Source: Marmoricola sp. Leaf446 (GTDB lineage Bacteria > Actinomycetota > Actinomycetes > Propionibacteriales > Nocardioidaceae). Taken from it: a stretch of DNA of 64,000 nucleotides. Within the stretch, counting starts at the first letter, position 1; each line of letters opens with the position of its first letter. This document shows, piece after piece, positions 16,405 to 24,700 of this stretch. The notes under the pieces are model-generated. The model saw nothing but the letters and a program-made list of their open reading frames with translations, was not told the origin of the DNA and searched no databases. The position numbers and the translations under genes were made by a program. Where the stretch lies: positions 576,625 to 640,624 of the forward strand of contig NZ_LMRF01000001.1 in assembly GCF_001424755.1 (NCBI RefSeq), given 5' to 3'.

Positions 16405-17114
16405 CCCCGCTCGGCCGGCTCGACCGGCTCGACCCGGTCGGTCGGGGCGCGCTCGTCGGAGCGCCAGCGCAGCGCCCCGACGAGCACCATCCGCAGCTGC
16501 GTGCGGGCCTGCTCGACGATCGCCTGCTCGCCGTCGTGTCGCGCCGAGAGGATCGCCTCGGTGGTGCCCACGGCCAGGGTGACGATCATGTTGGACAGCA
16601 CGGCGAGGTCCTCGGTGGACCAGTAGGCCGGATCGGTCAGCCGGGCCAGGTCGGTGGCCAGCTCGCGCTCGACCAGCTCGATCTGGTGGCGGATGGCGGC
16701 GCGTACGGCGGGCGGCCCGGCGCTGCGCTCCCGGGCGATGAAGGCGAAGTGGGAGTGGCGGGACCGGACGTGCTCCTCCAGCACCGTGATGGAGGAGTCG
16801 ATGATGTCGCCGTAGTCGGGGTCGGTGCGGCGCACGTCGCGCAGCATGGCGCGCAGCGACACGAAGGAGTCCTCCACCAGCGCCAGCCCGAGGTCCTCGA
16901 TCGAGGCGAAGTGGCGGTAGAACGCGGTCGGCACGATGCCGACCTCCTTGGCCACCTGCCGCAGCGACAGGGCGACGAGGCTGCTGTCCTCGCACAGGGC
17001 CAGCGTGGCGTCCATGATCGCCTGCCGCGTCCGCTCCTTGCGCTCCCCGCGGGTCTCGGGCCGGTCGGCCGCGCGCGACCCAGCGCGGGCGACGGCGACG
17101 GCGGGGCGGTCCAT
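16401..17114 (-). CDS. TetR-family transcriptional regulator
   Basis: 237 residues from ATG 17114. The N-terminal TetR helix-turn-helix spans about residues 28-75 (RQAIMDATLALCEDSSLVALSLRQVAKEVGIVPTAFYRHF); the helical C-terminal domain is a ligand and dimer domain. It is divergent from the ferredoxin-reductase/desaturase operon, as for TetR repressors that sense acyl-CoA and set membrane unsaturation; that role is inferred. A TAGTCT box lies 8 nt before its ATG. The gene ends sharing CTAG with the convergent MFS gene. Confidence 0.88.
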   Translation of the reverse strand: MDRPAVAVARAGSRAADRPETRGERKERTRQAIMDATLALCEDSSLVALSLRQVAKEVGIVPTAFYRHFASIEDLGLALVEDSFVSLRAMLRDVRRTDPDYGDIIDSSITVLEEHVRSRHSHFAFIARERSAGPPAVRAAIRHQIELVERELATDLARLTDPAYWSTEDLAVLSNMIVTLAVGTTEAILSARHDGEQAIVEQARTQLRMVLVGALRWRSDERAPTDRVEPVEPAERG

Positions 17115-17122
17115 GGGCGCAG

Positions 17123-17128
17123 AGACTA
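17123..17128 (-). promoter_or_regulatory. Candidate leaderless -10 box of the TetR gene
   Basis: TAGTCT on the minus strand, 8 nt before ATG 17114. Confidence 0.45.
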
Positions 17129-17215
17129 CCCGCGGGCGTTGTGAGCCTGGTCGCTCTCCCCGCCTGGCGGCGGGTCGGACGGGGCCTGCGTGGTCGGCGT
17201 CACCCGGCGATCTGC

Positions 17216-17265
17216 TTGACCTGGCCGCCCACTCCCGGGAACGTTGAGTGCACAGACGTTCACTG
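17216..17265 (+). promoter_or_regulatory. Candidate promoter and TetR operator of the desaturase operon
   Basis: TTGACC at 17216-17221 is a good -35. Starting 17 nt later, GAACGT (17239-17244) and ACGTTC (17256-17261) form a perfect 6-bp inverted repeat with an 11-nt spacer. ACGTTsAsTG also occurs twice as a direct repeat (17241-17250, written ACGTTGAGTG, and 17256-17265, ACGTTCACTG). The site would cover the -10 region. Confidence 0.5.
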
Positions 17266-17303
17266 AGTTCGGACGTCGTCCACCGACCGAGGGAGAACAG
17301 ACC

Positions 17304-18398
17304 ATGACGCCGCTCGTCCAGCGTGTCCTGAGCTCCAAGCTGCTCGGCGCGCTCACCTCGCCCCACGGGGTCGACCGCTACCTGGAGCAGATCAACCCGA
17401 TGTGGGCCGCCACCGAGGTGCGCGCCCAGGTCGTCGAGGTGGTCCGCGAGACCTCCGGGGAGCACCCCGTCGCCACGGTCCGCCTCCAGCCCACGACCAC
17501 CTGGCGCGGCCACCGCGCGGGGCAGTACGTTCAGGTCGGCGTCGAGGTGCCCGGTGCCCGGCGTACGACGCGGTGCTTCTCCATCTCCTCGGCCGAGTCC
17601 GGCCCGGGCGAGGAGTTCACGATCACCGTCCGCGCCCATGCCGAGGGCCTGGTCAGCAAGTTCCTCGTCCACGACGCGGAGCCCGGCCTGACGGTGCACC
17701 TCAGCCAGGCCGAGGGCGCCTTCACCCTCTCGGAGAGCCCGGCGACGCCGACCAACAACCGGCTCCTCTACATCACCGGCGGCTCGGGCATCACGCCCGC
17801 GATGTCGCACCTGCGGACCCTGCTGCGCGACGGGTACGACGGCCGCGCCAACCGCAAGGTGACCTTCGTGCACTACGCCCGGAGCCCGCAGGACCAGATC
17901 TTCGCCGAGGAGCTGCAGCGCATCGCCTGGGCCGACAACGACGTCTCGGTGCACCTGCGCTACGGCGACGACGTCTTCACCGAGGCGGCGCTGGGCCGGC
18001 TCGTCCCCGACTTCCGGGCCACCGACACCTGGGCCTGCGGCCCGGCGCCGATGATGGACCTGGTCCGCGAGGCCTACGGCGACTCGCCGCGCCTGCGCAC
18101 GGAGTTCTTCAAGCTCTCCACCCGCCCGGCGGGCACGGAGTCGGCCGAGGGCGACGTCACCTTCGCCCGCGACGGCTCGACCGCCGCCAACACCGGCGAG
18201 TCGCTGCTCGAGCAGGCCGAGGCCCGCGGGCTGACGCCGGAGTTCGGCTGCCGCATGGGCATCTGCTTCTCCTGCGTCTCGCGCAAGACCGAGGGCACCG
18301 TCCGCAACGTCCTGACCGGCGAGGAGTCCTCGCTGCCCGACGAGGAGGTCCGCATCTGCGTCTCCGCCCCCGTCGGCGACTGCGTCGTCGACCTCTAG
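17304..18398 (+). CDS. Ferredoxin reductase with C-terminal [2Fe-2S] domain (desaturase electron donor)
   Basis: 364 residues from ATG 17304, behind GAGGGAGA. In order: an FAD-binding barrel (RAGQYVQVGV, RCFSISSA), an NAD-binding domain (LLYITGGSGITPAMSHLRTLL, WACGPAPMMD) and a plant-type ferredoxin domain with FGCRMGICFSC plus a distal Cys in VRICVS. It resembles Rv3230c, which passes NADPH electrons to DesA3. The desaturase gene follows about 40 nt downstream, so the pair is a complete desaturation system with cytosolic reductase and membrane desaturase. Confidence 0.92.
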   Translation: MTPLVQRVLSSKLLGALTSPHGVDRYLEQINPMWAATEVRAQVVEVVRETSGEHPVATVRLQPTTTWRGHRAGQYVQVGVEVPGARRTTRCFSISSAESGPGEEFTITVRAHAEGLVSKFLVHDAEPGLTVHLSQAEGAFTLSESPATPTNNRLLYITGGSGITPAMSHLRTLLRDGYDGRANRKVTFVHYARSPQDQIFAEELQRIAWADNDVSVHLRYGDDVFTEAALGRLVPDFRATDTWACGPAPMMDLVREAYGDSPRLRTEFFKLSTRPAGTESAEGDVTFARDGSTAANTGESLLEQAEARGLTPEFGCRMGICFSCVSRKTEGTVRNVLTGEESSLPDEEVRICVSAPVGDCVVDL

Positions 18399-18439
18399 AC
18401 CCCACCGACCCCGTTCCGACCACCACGAGAGGGACCACC

Positions 18440-19546
18440 ATGACCACCGACACCCACACCCGCATGAGCGACGAGCAGCTGGAGAAGTTCGGCGAGGAGA
18501 TGGACGCGATCCGCCAGCGCGTCATCGCCGACCTCGGCGAGGCCGACGCGAGCTACATCCGGGGCATCGTCAAGAAGCAGCGTCAGCTCGAGGTCGCCGG
18601 CCGCGCGCTGATGTACCTCCCGCCGGCCTGGCCGCTCGCCGTGGCCTCGCTCAGCGTCTCCAAGATCCTGGACAACATGGAGATCGGCCACAACGTCATG
18701 CACGGCCAGTACGACTGGATGGGCGACCCCGGCCTGAACTCGCGGATGTACGAGTGGGACAACGTCTGCCCCAGCTCGCAGTGGAAGTACTCCCACAACT
18801 ACATCCACCACACCTTCACCAACGTCCTCGGCAAGGACCGCGACATCGGCTACGGCATCCTGCGCATGGACGAGGACCAGAAGTGGCACCCCTACTACCT
18901 GGGCAACCCGGTCTACGCGTTCCTGCTCATGGTGTTCTTCGAGTGGGGCGTGGCGATGCACGACCTCGAGGTGGAGAACCTCGTCGCGGGCAAGCGCTCG
19001 ATCTCCGAGAACAAGGCGCTCCACGCCGGGATCATGAAGAAGGTCAAGAAGCAGGCCCTCAAGGACTACCTGCTCTTCCCCGCGCTGACCGGGCCGCTGT
19101 TCCCGCTGACGCTCGCCGGCAACGCCACCGCCAACCTGGTGCGCAACGTCTGGGCCTTCAACATCATCTTCTGCGGCCACTTCCCGGCCGGCGTCGCGAC
19201 CTTCTCCGAGGAGGAGTGCGAGGACGAGAGCCGCGGCCACTGGTACTACCGCCAGCTGCTGGGCTCGGCCAACATCTCGGGCAGCAAGCTGCTGCACCTG
19301 ATGAGCGGCAACCTCTCGCACCAGATCGAGCACCACCTGTTCCCGGACATCCCGGCGCGGCGCTACCCCGAGATCGCCGAGGAGGTCCGCGAGATCTGCG
19401 AGCGCTACGGCATCGCCTACAACACCGGGCCGCTGCACCGCCAGCTCGGCAGCGTGGCCAAGAAGATCTGCAAGATGGCGCTGCCCACCCGCCGCAGCAG
19501 GGCCACCGACCCCGGCACGGTCGTCGACCACAAGCTGGCGGCCTGA
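18440..19546 (+). CDS. desA3: Membrane fatty-acid (acyl-CoA) desaturase, DesA3-like
   Basis: 368 residues from ATG 18440, after GAGAGGGA. Three histidine boxes of the membrane di-iron desaturases are intact: GHNVMHGQY, HNYIHHTF and HQIEHHLFP. Hydrophobic stretches at about 55-75, 150-170 and 210-250 anchor it in the membrane. By analogy with mycobacterial DesA3 it probably introduces a delta-9 double bond into stearoyl-CoA to tune membrane fluidity. Expression is expected to follow the divergent TetR regulator. Confidence 0.92.
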   Translation: MTTDTHTRMSDEQLEKFGEEMDAIRQRVIADLGEADASYIRGIVKKQRQLEVAGRALMYLPPAWPLAVASLSVSKILDNMEIGHNVMHGQYDWMGDPGLNSRMYEWDNVCPSSQWKYSHNYIHHTFTNVLGKDRDIGYGILRMDEDQKWHPYYLGNPVYAFLLMVFFEWGVAMHDLEVENLVAGKRSISENKALHAGIMKKVKKQALKDYLLFPALTGPLFPLTLAGNATANLVRNVWAFNIIFCGHFPAGVATFSEEECEDESRGHWYYRQLLGSANISGSKLLHLMSGNLSHQIEHHLFPDIPARRYPEIAEEVREICERYGIAYNTGPLHRQLGSVAKKICKMALPTRRSRATDPGTVVDHKLAA

Positions 19547-19625
19547 GCGGTCCGGTAGGCCATGATGGGGGGTCCCGGGAGACACCCGGACCCGAGGTGG
19601 GACCGACGCCGACGGAGGTGCGCAG

Positions 19626-19919
19626 GTGAGCGACGAGCTGAGCAAGGGCGAGATCCGCAAGGACGCCATCCAGGACGGCGTGACGGCCGCGGCCGCGACC
19701 GTCGGTGCGGTCACCACCATCCTCACCAACGCCGTCGGTGACGTGGCCCGGGCGCTGGGCGGTTTCGCCACCGAGGTCTTCGAGATCCGCGACTCGACCC
19801 GGCGCGCGCTCCAGGACCAGGAGCTCGCCCACGGCGGCCCTGCGGGGACCGACGCGCTGCCCGACGGCGAGCGCCCGGCGATCCGTGCGGTCCAGACCCC
19901 GCCGGACCGGCCTGCCTAG
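19626..19919 (+). CDS. Small protein of unknown function
   Basis: 97 residues from GTG 19626, with GGAGG about 8 nt upstream. The first half is helical and moderately hydrophobic (DGVTAAAATVGAVTTILTNAVGDVARAL), perhaps a membrane-surface or coiled helix; the C-terminus is polar and Pro-rich. I recognise no family. An imperfect hairpin at 19571-19592 separates it from the desaturase. Its stop shares CTAG with the convergent gene. Confidence 0.65.
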   Translation: MSDELSKGEIRKDAIQDGVTAAAATVGAVTTILTNAVGDVARALGGFATEVFEIRDSTRRALQDQELAHGGPAGTDALPDGERPAIRAVQTPPDRPA

Positions 19920-20527
19920 CCTCCGGTGCGGCCGAACTCCATCGCGAAGTCGGTCGCCCGCAGCGTCACGAGGGGCCGCTCGCCTGCCAACCAGGCGAGC
20001 GGCCCCTCGTCGTACGCCGTCCAGCGGGCGTGGCTGCGTCCCAGCCGAGCCGTCCCGCGCACCGGCGTCACGGCCACGCTGCCGTCGTCGCGCGCCTGGC
20101 GGGTGCGGAACGCGAACGGGACCCGCGGCGTGCGGGGGCCGGTGTCGGTGACCTCGACGCTCGCCCACGTCGCCGCCTCGTCGCCGACCTCCCAGGAGGC
20201 GTGCCGGTCGCCCCGGCCCCGCGTCGTACGCCGGAACGAGGCCAGCTCCTTGGGGATCGCCCACAGGTCGCGGCCGCCCGCGCGCGAGGCGGGGGAGTCG
20301 ACCCAGATGTCGGTGATGCCGACGTCGGCGCCCCGCGGCCGCGCGCACAGCAGCTCGCGGTAGACCAGCGGGCTGGGGTCCTCGTAGGAGACCAGCGCGA
20401 CGCCGTGGAGTCCTGCGGGGCGGTCGGGGTGCAGCGGGTCCGCGCCGCGTCGTACGCGGAACAGCGAGAGCCACAGCTGGCCGTGCAGGCGCCAGGGGGA
20501 GGGCGGGTAGGAGGTGGGGTCGGTCAC
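19916..20527 (-). CDS. Acetoacetate-decarboxylase-fold protein
   Basis: 203 residues from GTG 20527; GTG 20545 is an alternative that would overlap the upstream gene by 14 nt. Features of the acetoacetate decarboxylase superfamily are visible: YREL...ADVGITDIWVDSPASRAGGRDLWAIPKELA, where the Lys of IPKELA occupies the Schiff-base position of the fold. The function in this superfamily is diverse, so an enzyme name is not justified. It follows the AraC-type regulator by 4 nt and is probably in its operon. Confidence 0.75.
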   Translation of the reverse strand: MTDPTSYPPSPWRLHGQLWLSLFRVRRGADPLHPDRPAGLHGVALVSYEDPSPLVYRELLCARPRGADVGITDIWVDSPASRAGGRDLWAIPKELASFRRTTRGRGDRHASWEVGDEAATWASVEVTDTGPRTPRVPFAFRTRQARDDGSVAVTPVRGTARLGRSHARWTAYDEGPLAWLAGERPLVTLRATDFAMEFGRTGG

Positions 20528-20531
20528 CGGG

Positions 20532-21506
20532 TCAGCCTGCCGCACGCACCGGGCCGGGGGCCGCGAAGGTGCGGCGGTACTCCGCGGGGGAGACCCCGAC
20601 CTGGGCCCCGAAGTGGTGGCGCAGCAGGGCGGCCGAGCCGAAGCCGGCCCGCGAGGCCACCGCCTCGACCGGGAGGTCGGTCGCCTCGAGCAGCGAGCGG
20701 GCGTGGTGCAGCCGCTGGCCGAGCAGCCACCTCGCCGGGGTGGTGCCCGTCTCGGCGACGAAGCGTCGTGCGAAGGTGCGCTCCGACATCGCCGCGCGTC
20801 GCGCCAGCGTGCGGACCGGCAGGTCCTCGGCCAGGTGCTCGCGCATCCAGGTGAGCAGCGGCGACAGGCTCTCGGCCCGGCAGTCCGGCACCGGCAGGTC
20901 GATGAACTGCCGCTGCCCGCCGTCGCGCTGCGGGGGCACCACCATCCGGCGTGCGATCCGGTTGGCGACGCCCGCCCCGAGCTCGCAGCGCACGTGGTGC
21001 AGGCACGCGTCGATGCCGGCGGCCGTGCCCGCGCTGGTGATGACGCGGTCGTCCTCGACGAAGAGCACGTCGGGGTCGACCACGGTGGCGGGGAAGCGTG
21101 CGGCCAGCTCGGCCGCGTGCCGCCAGTGGGTGGTGGAGCGGCGCCCGTCGAGCAGGCCGGCGTGCCCCAGCAGGAACGACCCCGAGCACACCGACAGCAC
21201 CCACGCCCCGCGGGCGTGCGCGGCGCGGAACACCTCGAGCACCGCGTCGCTGGGCGGCTCGTGGCCGTCGTACGCCGGCGCCACCACCAGGTCGGCGTCG
21301 GCCGCGGCCTCGAGACCGTGCTCGAAGGTCATCGTGATGCCGTGGCTGGTGGGCAGCGGCACGCCGGGCGCCTCGGTGCAGGCGACGAAGTCGATCGGCG
21401 GCACCCCGTCGTCGGTCCGGTCGACCCCGAACACCTCGTGCACCACCCCGAGCTCGAACAGGGCGGGGCGGGGCGGGACGACGACGGCGACGCGGGACAG
21501 GGTCAC
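20532..21506 (-). CDS. GlxA-type transcriptional regulator (DJ-1/PfpI domain plus AraC HTH)
   Basis: 324 residues from GTG 21506, chosen because a -35/-10 pair (TTGCCT, 18 bp, CACACT) ends 6 nt upstream. The N-terminal half is a DJ-1/PfpI amidotransferase-like domain with the nucleophile elbow SVCSGSFLLG; the C-terminal half holds two AraC helix-turn-helices (LARRAAMSERTFARRF and VASRAGFGSAALLRHHF). This architecture is common in actinobacterial sensors of small nitrogen or carbonyl compounds; the ligand is unknown. A perfect 10-bp palindrome lies between its -35 and -10. Confidence 0.88.
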   Translation of the reverse strand: MTLSRVAVVVPPRPALFELGVVHEVFGVDRTDDGVPPIDFVACTEAPGVPLPTSHGITMTFEHGLEAAADADLVVAPAYDGHEPPSDAVLEVFRAAHARGAWVLSVCSGSFLLGHAGLLDGRRSTTHWRHAAELAARFPATVVDPDVLFVEDDRVITSAGTAAGIDACLHHVRCELGAGVANRIARRMVVPPQRDGGQRQFIDLPVPDCRAESLSPLLTWMREHLAEDLPVRTLARRAAMSERTFARRFVAETGTTPARWLLGQRLHHARSLLEATDLPVEAVASRAGFGSAALLRHHFGAQVGVSPAEYRRTFAAPGPVRAAG

Positions 21507-21512
21507 CCGGTC

Positions 21513-21542
21513 AGTGTGGCAAGAAGTCGATCGACCAGGCAA
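21513..21542 (-). promoter_or_regulatory. Candidate promoter and operator of the AraC-type gene
   Basis: On the minus strand TTGCCT (21542-21537) and CACACT (21518-21513) are 18 bp apart. The palindrome GTCGATCGAC (21526-21535) lies between them, a natural position for autorepression. Confidence 0.4.
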
Positions 21543-21562
21543 TCACTGCCAGGTCGGTCGGC

Positions 21563-21742
21563 TCAGTCGTCGTCGGGGTCGTCGAGACGCGCCAGCCAGG
21601 TGGCCAGCCGCTCGACGGGGGTCTCGAACTCGGGGTTGAGGTCGACGAACTCCTGCAGCCGCTCTCCCAGCCAGGCCAGGGTGACCTCCTCGTCACCCCG
21701 TCGTCGCTGCAGCTCCTCGATCCCGCGGTCGGTGAAGTACAC
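21563..21742 (-). CDS. DUF6104 family small protein, coupled to kgd
   Basis: 59 residues from GTG 21742, only 3 nt after the kgd stop. The sequence (start MYFTDRGIEELQRRRGDEEV, then a conserved FVDLNPEFETPVERLATWLARLDD stretch of which the core is E-F-E-T-P-V-E-R-L) matches the actinobacterial DUF6104 family as I know it. It is an acidic, helical, cytosolic protein. The tight linkage suggests a role with 2-oxoglutarate dehydrogenase, but no function is established. Confidence 0.88.
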   Translation of the reverse strand: MYFTDRGIEELQRRRGDEEVTLAWLGERLQEFVDLNPEFETPVERLATWLARLDDPDDD

Positions 21743-21745
21743 GGG

Positions 21746-24700
21746 TCAGTACTTCTCCTCGGCGATCCCCTCGGGCTCGGCGAACGCGTCGCTGAGCAGG
21801 CCCTTGAGCTCCTCGGCGTGGCGCTTGGCCTGGCCCACGGCCGGCGAGCTCGAGGCGTCGCGCGAGATCACCCGCACGGGCAGGTCGAGCTCGGGGAACA
21901 GGTTGAGCCGCATGTGGGGCGCCGGCCCCATGTTGGCGGGCTCGTCCTGGACCCAGCGCACGTCGCGCAGGTGGGGGAAGCGCGCCAGCTCGGCCTTCAC
22001 CTCGTCGGTGGGGCGGGGGTAGAGCTGCTCGAGGCGCGCGATCGCCGTGGTCTTGGCGTCGCCCTGGGTCTTCTCGCGGTGCACCATCAGGTCCCAGGTG
22101 ATGCGGCCGCTGCACAGCAGCAGCGTCTGCACCTTCTCGGGATCGACCTGGGAGTCCGGGATCAGCGGCTGGAAGGTGCCGCTGGTGAAGTCCTCGGGAC
22201 GCGACGCGGCCTCCTTGCGGCGCAGCATCGACTTGGGCGTGAACACGATCATCGGCCGGTGCCGGTCGCCGAGCGCGTGGCGGCGCAGCAGGTGGAAGTA
22301 GCTCGCCGGCGACGACGGCTGGGCGACCACGAAGGCCTCGTCGGCGCCCATGGTGAGGAAGCGCTCGATGCGGGCCGAGGAGTGGTCGGGGCCCTGGCCC
22401 TCGTAGCCGTGTGGCAGCAGCAGCACGACGCCGGACTGCTGGCCCCACTTGGTCTCGCCCGAGGTGATGAACTCGTCGATCACCGTCTGGGCGCCGTTGA
22501 CGAAGTCGCCGAACTGCGCCTCCCAGGCCACCAGCGCGTCGGGCCGGGCCACGGAGTAGCCGTACTCGAACCCGAGGGCGGCGTACTCCGAGAGCAGCGA
22601 GTCGTAGACGAAGAAGCTCGCCTGGTCCTCGGTGAGGTTGGACAGCGGCGTCCACTCGTGGGCGTTCTTGCGGTCGATGATGGTCGCGAACCGGCTGGCG
22701 AAGGTGCCCCGTCGCGAGTCCTGGCCCGAGAGCCGCACCGGGCGGCCGTCCATCAGCAGGGAGCCGAAGGCGAGGATCTCGCCGGCGCCCCAGTCGATGG
22801 GGCCGCCGGTCATCGCCGCGGCCCGCTTCTGCAGCTGGGGCAGCACCTTGGGGTGCACCGTGAAGCCGTCGGGCGCACTGACGTAGGAGTCGGAGATGCG
22901 CTTGAGGGCCTCTTGCGAGATCGCGGTGGTGTACTCCTCGTGGCTCTTCTCGGGATAGTCCGGGACCGTGGTCCAGCCGTCGGGGGCCGAGGTGGCCTCG
23001 CGGACCTCGGTGAAGACCCGCTCGAGCTGCTGCTGGTAGTCCTTGAGGACCTGCTCAGCCTCCTCCAGGGTGATGTCGCCACGACCGATGAGCGACTCGG
23101 TGTAGAGCTTGCGCACCGAGCGCTTCTGCTCGATCAGGTCGTACATCAGCGGCTGGGTGTACGACGGGTCGTCGCCCTCGTTGTGGCCGCGACGGCGGTA
23201 GCACACCAGGTCGATGACGACGTCCTTGTTGAACGCCTGGCGGTACTCGAAGGCGAGCCGGGCGACGCGGATGCACGCCTCGGGGTCGTCGCCGTTGACG
23301 TGGAAGATCGGTGCCTGCACCATCCGGGCGACGTCGGTGCAGTAGAGCGAGGAGCGCGACGCGGCGGGGGAGGTGGTGAACCCGACCTGGTTGTTGACCA
23401 CGACGTGCACGGTGCCGCCGGTGCGGTAGCCGCGCAGCTGGGAGAGGTTGAGGGTCTCGGCCACGACGCCCTGACCGGCGAACGCGGCGTCGCCGTGCAC
23501 GAGCAGGGGCAGCACCGGGAAGGCCTCGCCCTGGTTGAGCACGTCCTGCTTGGCGCGGGCGATGCCCTCGAGCACCGGGTCGACCGCCTCGAGGTGGGAG
23601 GGGTTCGCGGCCACGGAGACCTTGACCCGGTCGCCGCCGTCGCTCACGAACTCGCCCTCGGCGCCGAGGTGGTACTTCACGTCACCGGAGCCCTGCACCG
23701 TGCGCGGGTCGATGTTGCCCTCGAACTCGCGGAAGATCTGGCTGTAGGACTTGCCGACGATGTTGGCCAGCACGTTGAGGCGACCGCGGTGGGCCATGCC
23801 GATGGTGACCTCGTCGAGGCCGGCCTCGGCGGCGGCCTCGCAGATCTCGTCGATCAGCGGGACGGTGGTCTCGCCGCCCTCGAGGCTGAACCGCTTCTGC
23901 CCGACGAACTTGGTCTGCAGGAAGGTCTCGAACGCCTCGGCCTGGTTGAGCTTGAGCAGGATCCGCAGCTGCTCCTCGCGCGGGGGCTTGCGGTGCGGCT
24001 GCTCGACGCGCTCCTGGATCCAGCGGCGCTGCTCGGGGTCCTGGATGTGCATGTACTCGATGCCGACGGTGCGGCAGTAGGAGTCGCGCAGGATGCCCAG
24101 GATCGAGCGCATCTTCATGAAGCGGCGCTCGCCGCCGAAGGAGCCGGTCGCGAACTCGCGGTCGAGGTCCCACAGCGTCAGGCCGTGGCTCTCCACCTCG
24201 AGGTCGGGGTGGCTGCGCTGCTTGTACTCCAGCGGGTCGGTGTCGGCCATCATGTGGCCGCGCACCCGGTAGGCGTGGATCAGCTCCAGGATGCGCGCCT
24301 GCTTGCTGATCTCGTCGTCGTGGTTGGCCGAGATGTCGTTGGACCAGCGGATCGGCTCGTAGGGGATCCGCAGCGACCGGAAGATCTCGTCGTAGAAGCC
24401 GTCCTCGCCCAGCAGCAGCTGGTGCATGCGGCGCAGGAACTCACCGCTCTGGGCGCCTTGGATGACCCGGTGGTCGTAGGTCGAGGTCAGCGTCATGATC
24501 TTGCTGATCGCGTTGCGGGTGAGCGTCTCCTCCGAGGCGCCCTGGAAGGCCGGGGGGTACTCCATCGAGCCGACGCCCACGATGGCGCCCTGCCCCTTCA
24601 TCAGGCGGGGCACCGAGTGGTTGGTGCCGATCGTGCCCGGGTTGGTGAGGCTGATCGAGGTGCCCTGGAAGTCGGTGACGGCCAGCTTGCCGTTGCGGGC

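Noticed and set aside
17237..17260. GGGAAC with downstream CGTT as an ECF sigma promoter for the desaturase operon.
   Set aside because: The spacer is about 14 nt, shorter than the usual 16-17; the TetR operator reading explains the sequence better.
21511..21696. A 61-codon minus-strand frame overlapping the DUF6104 gene.
   Set aside because: It is in another frame, rich in Ser/Pro/Trp and unlike any protein; the DUF6104 frame at 21563-21742 explains the region.
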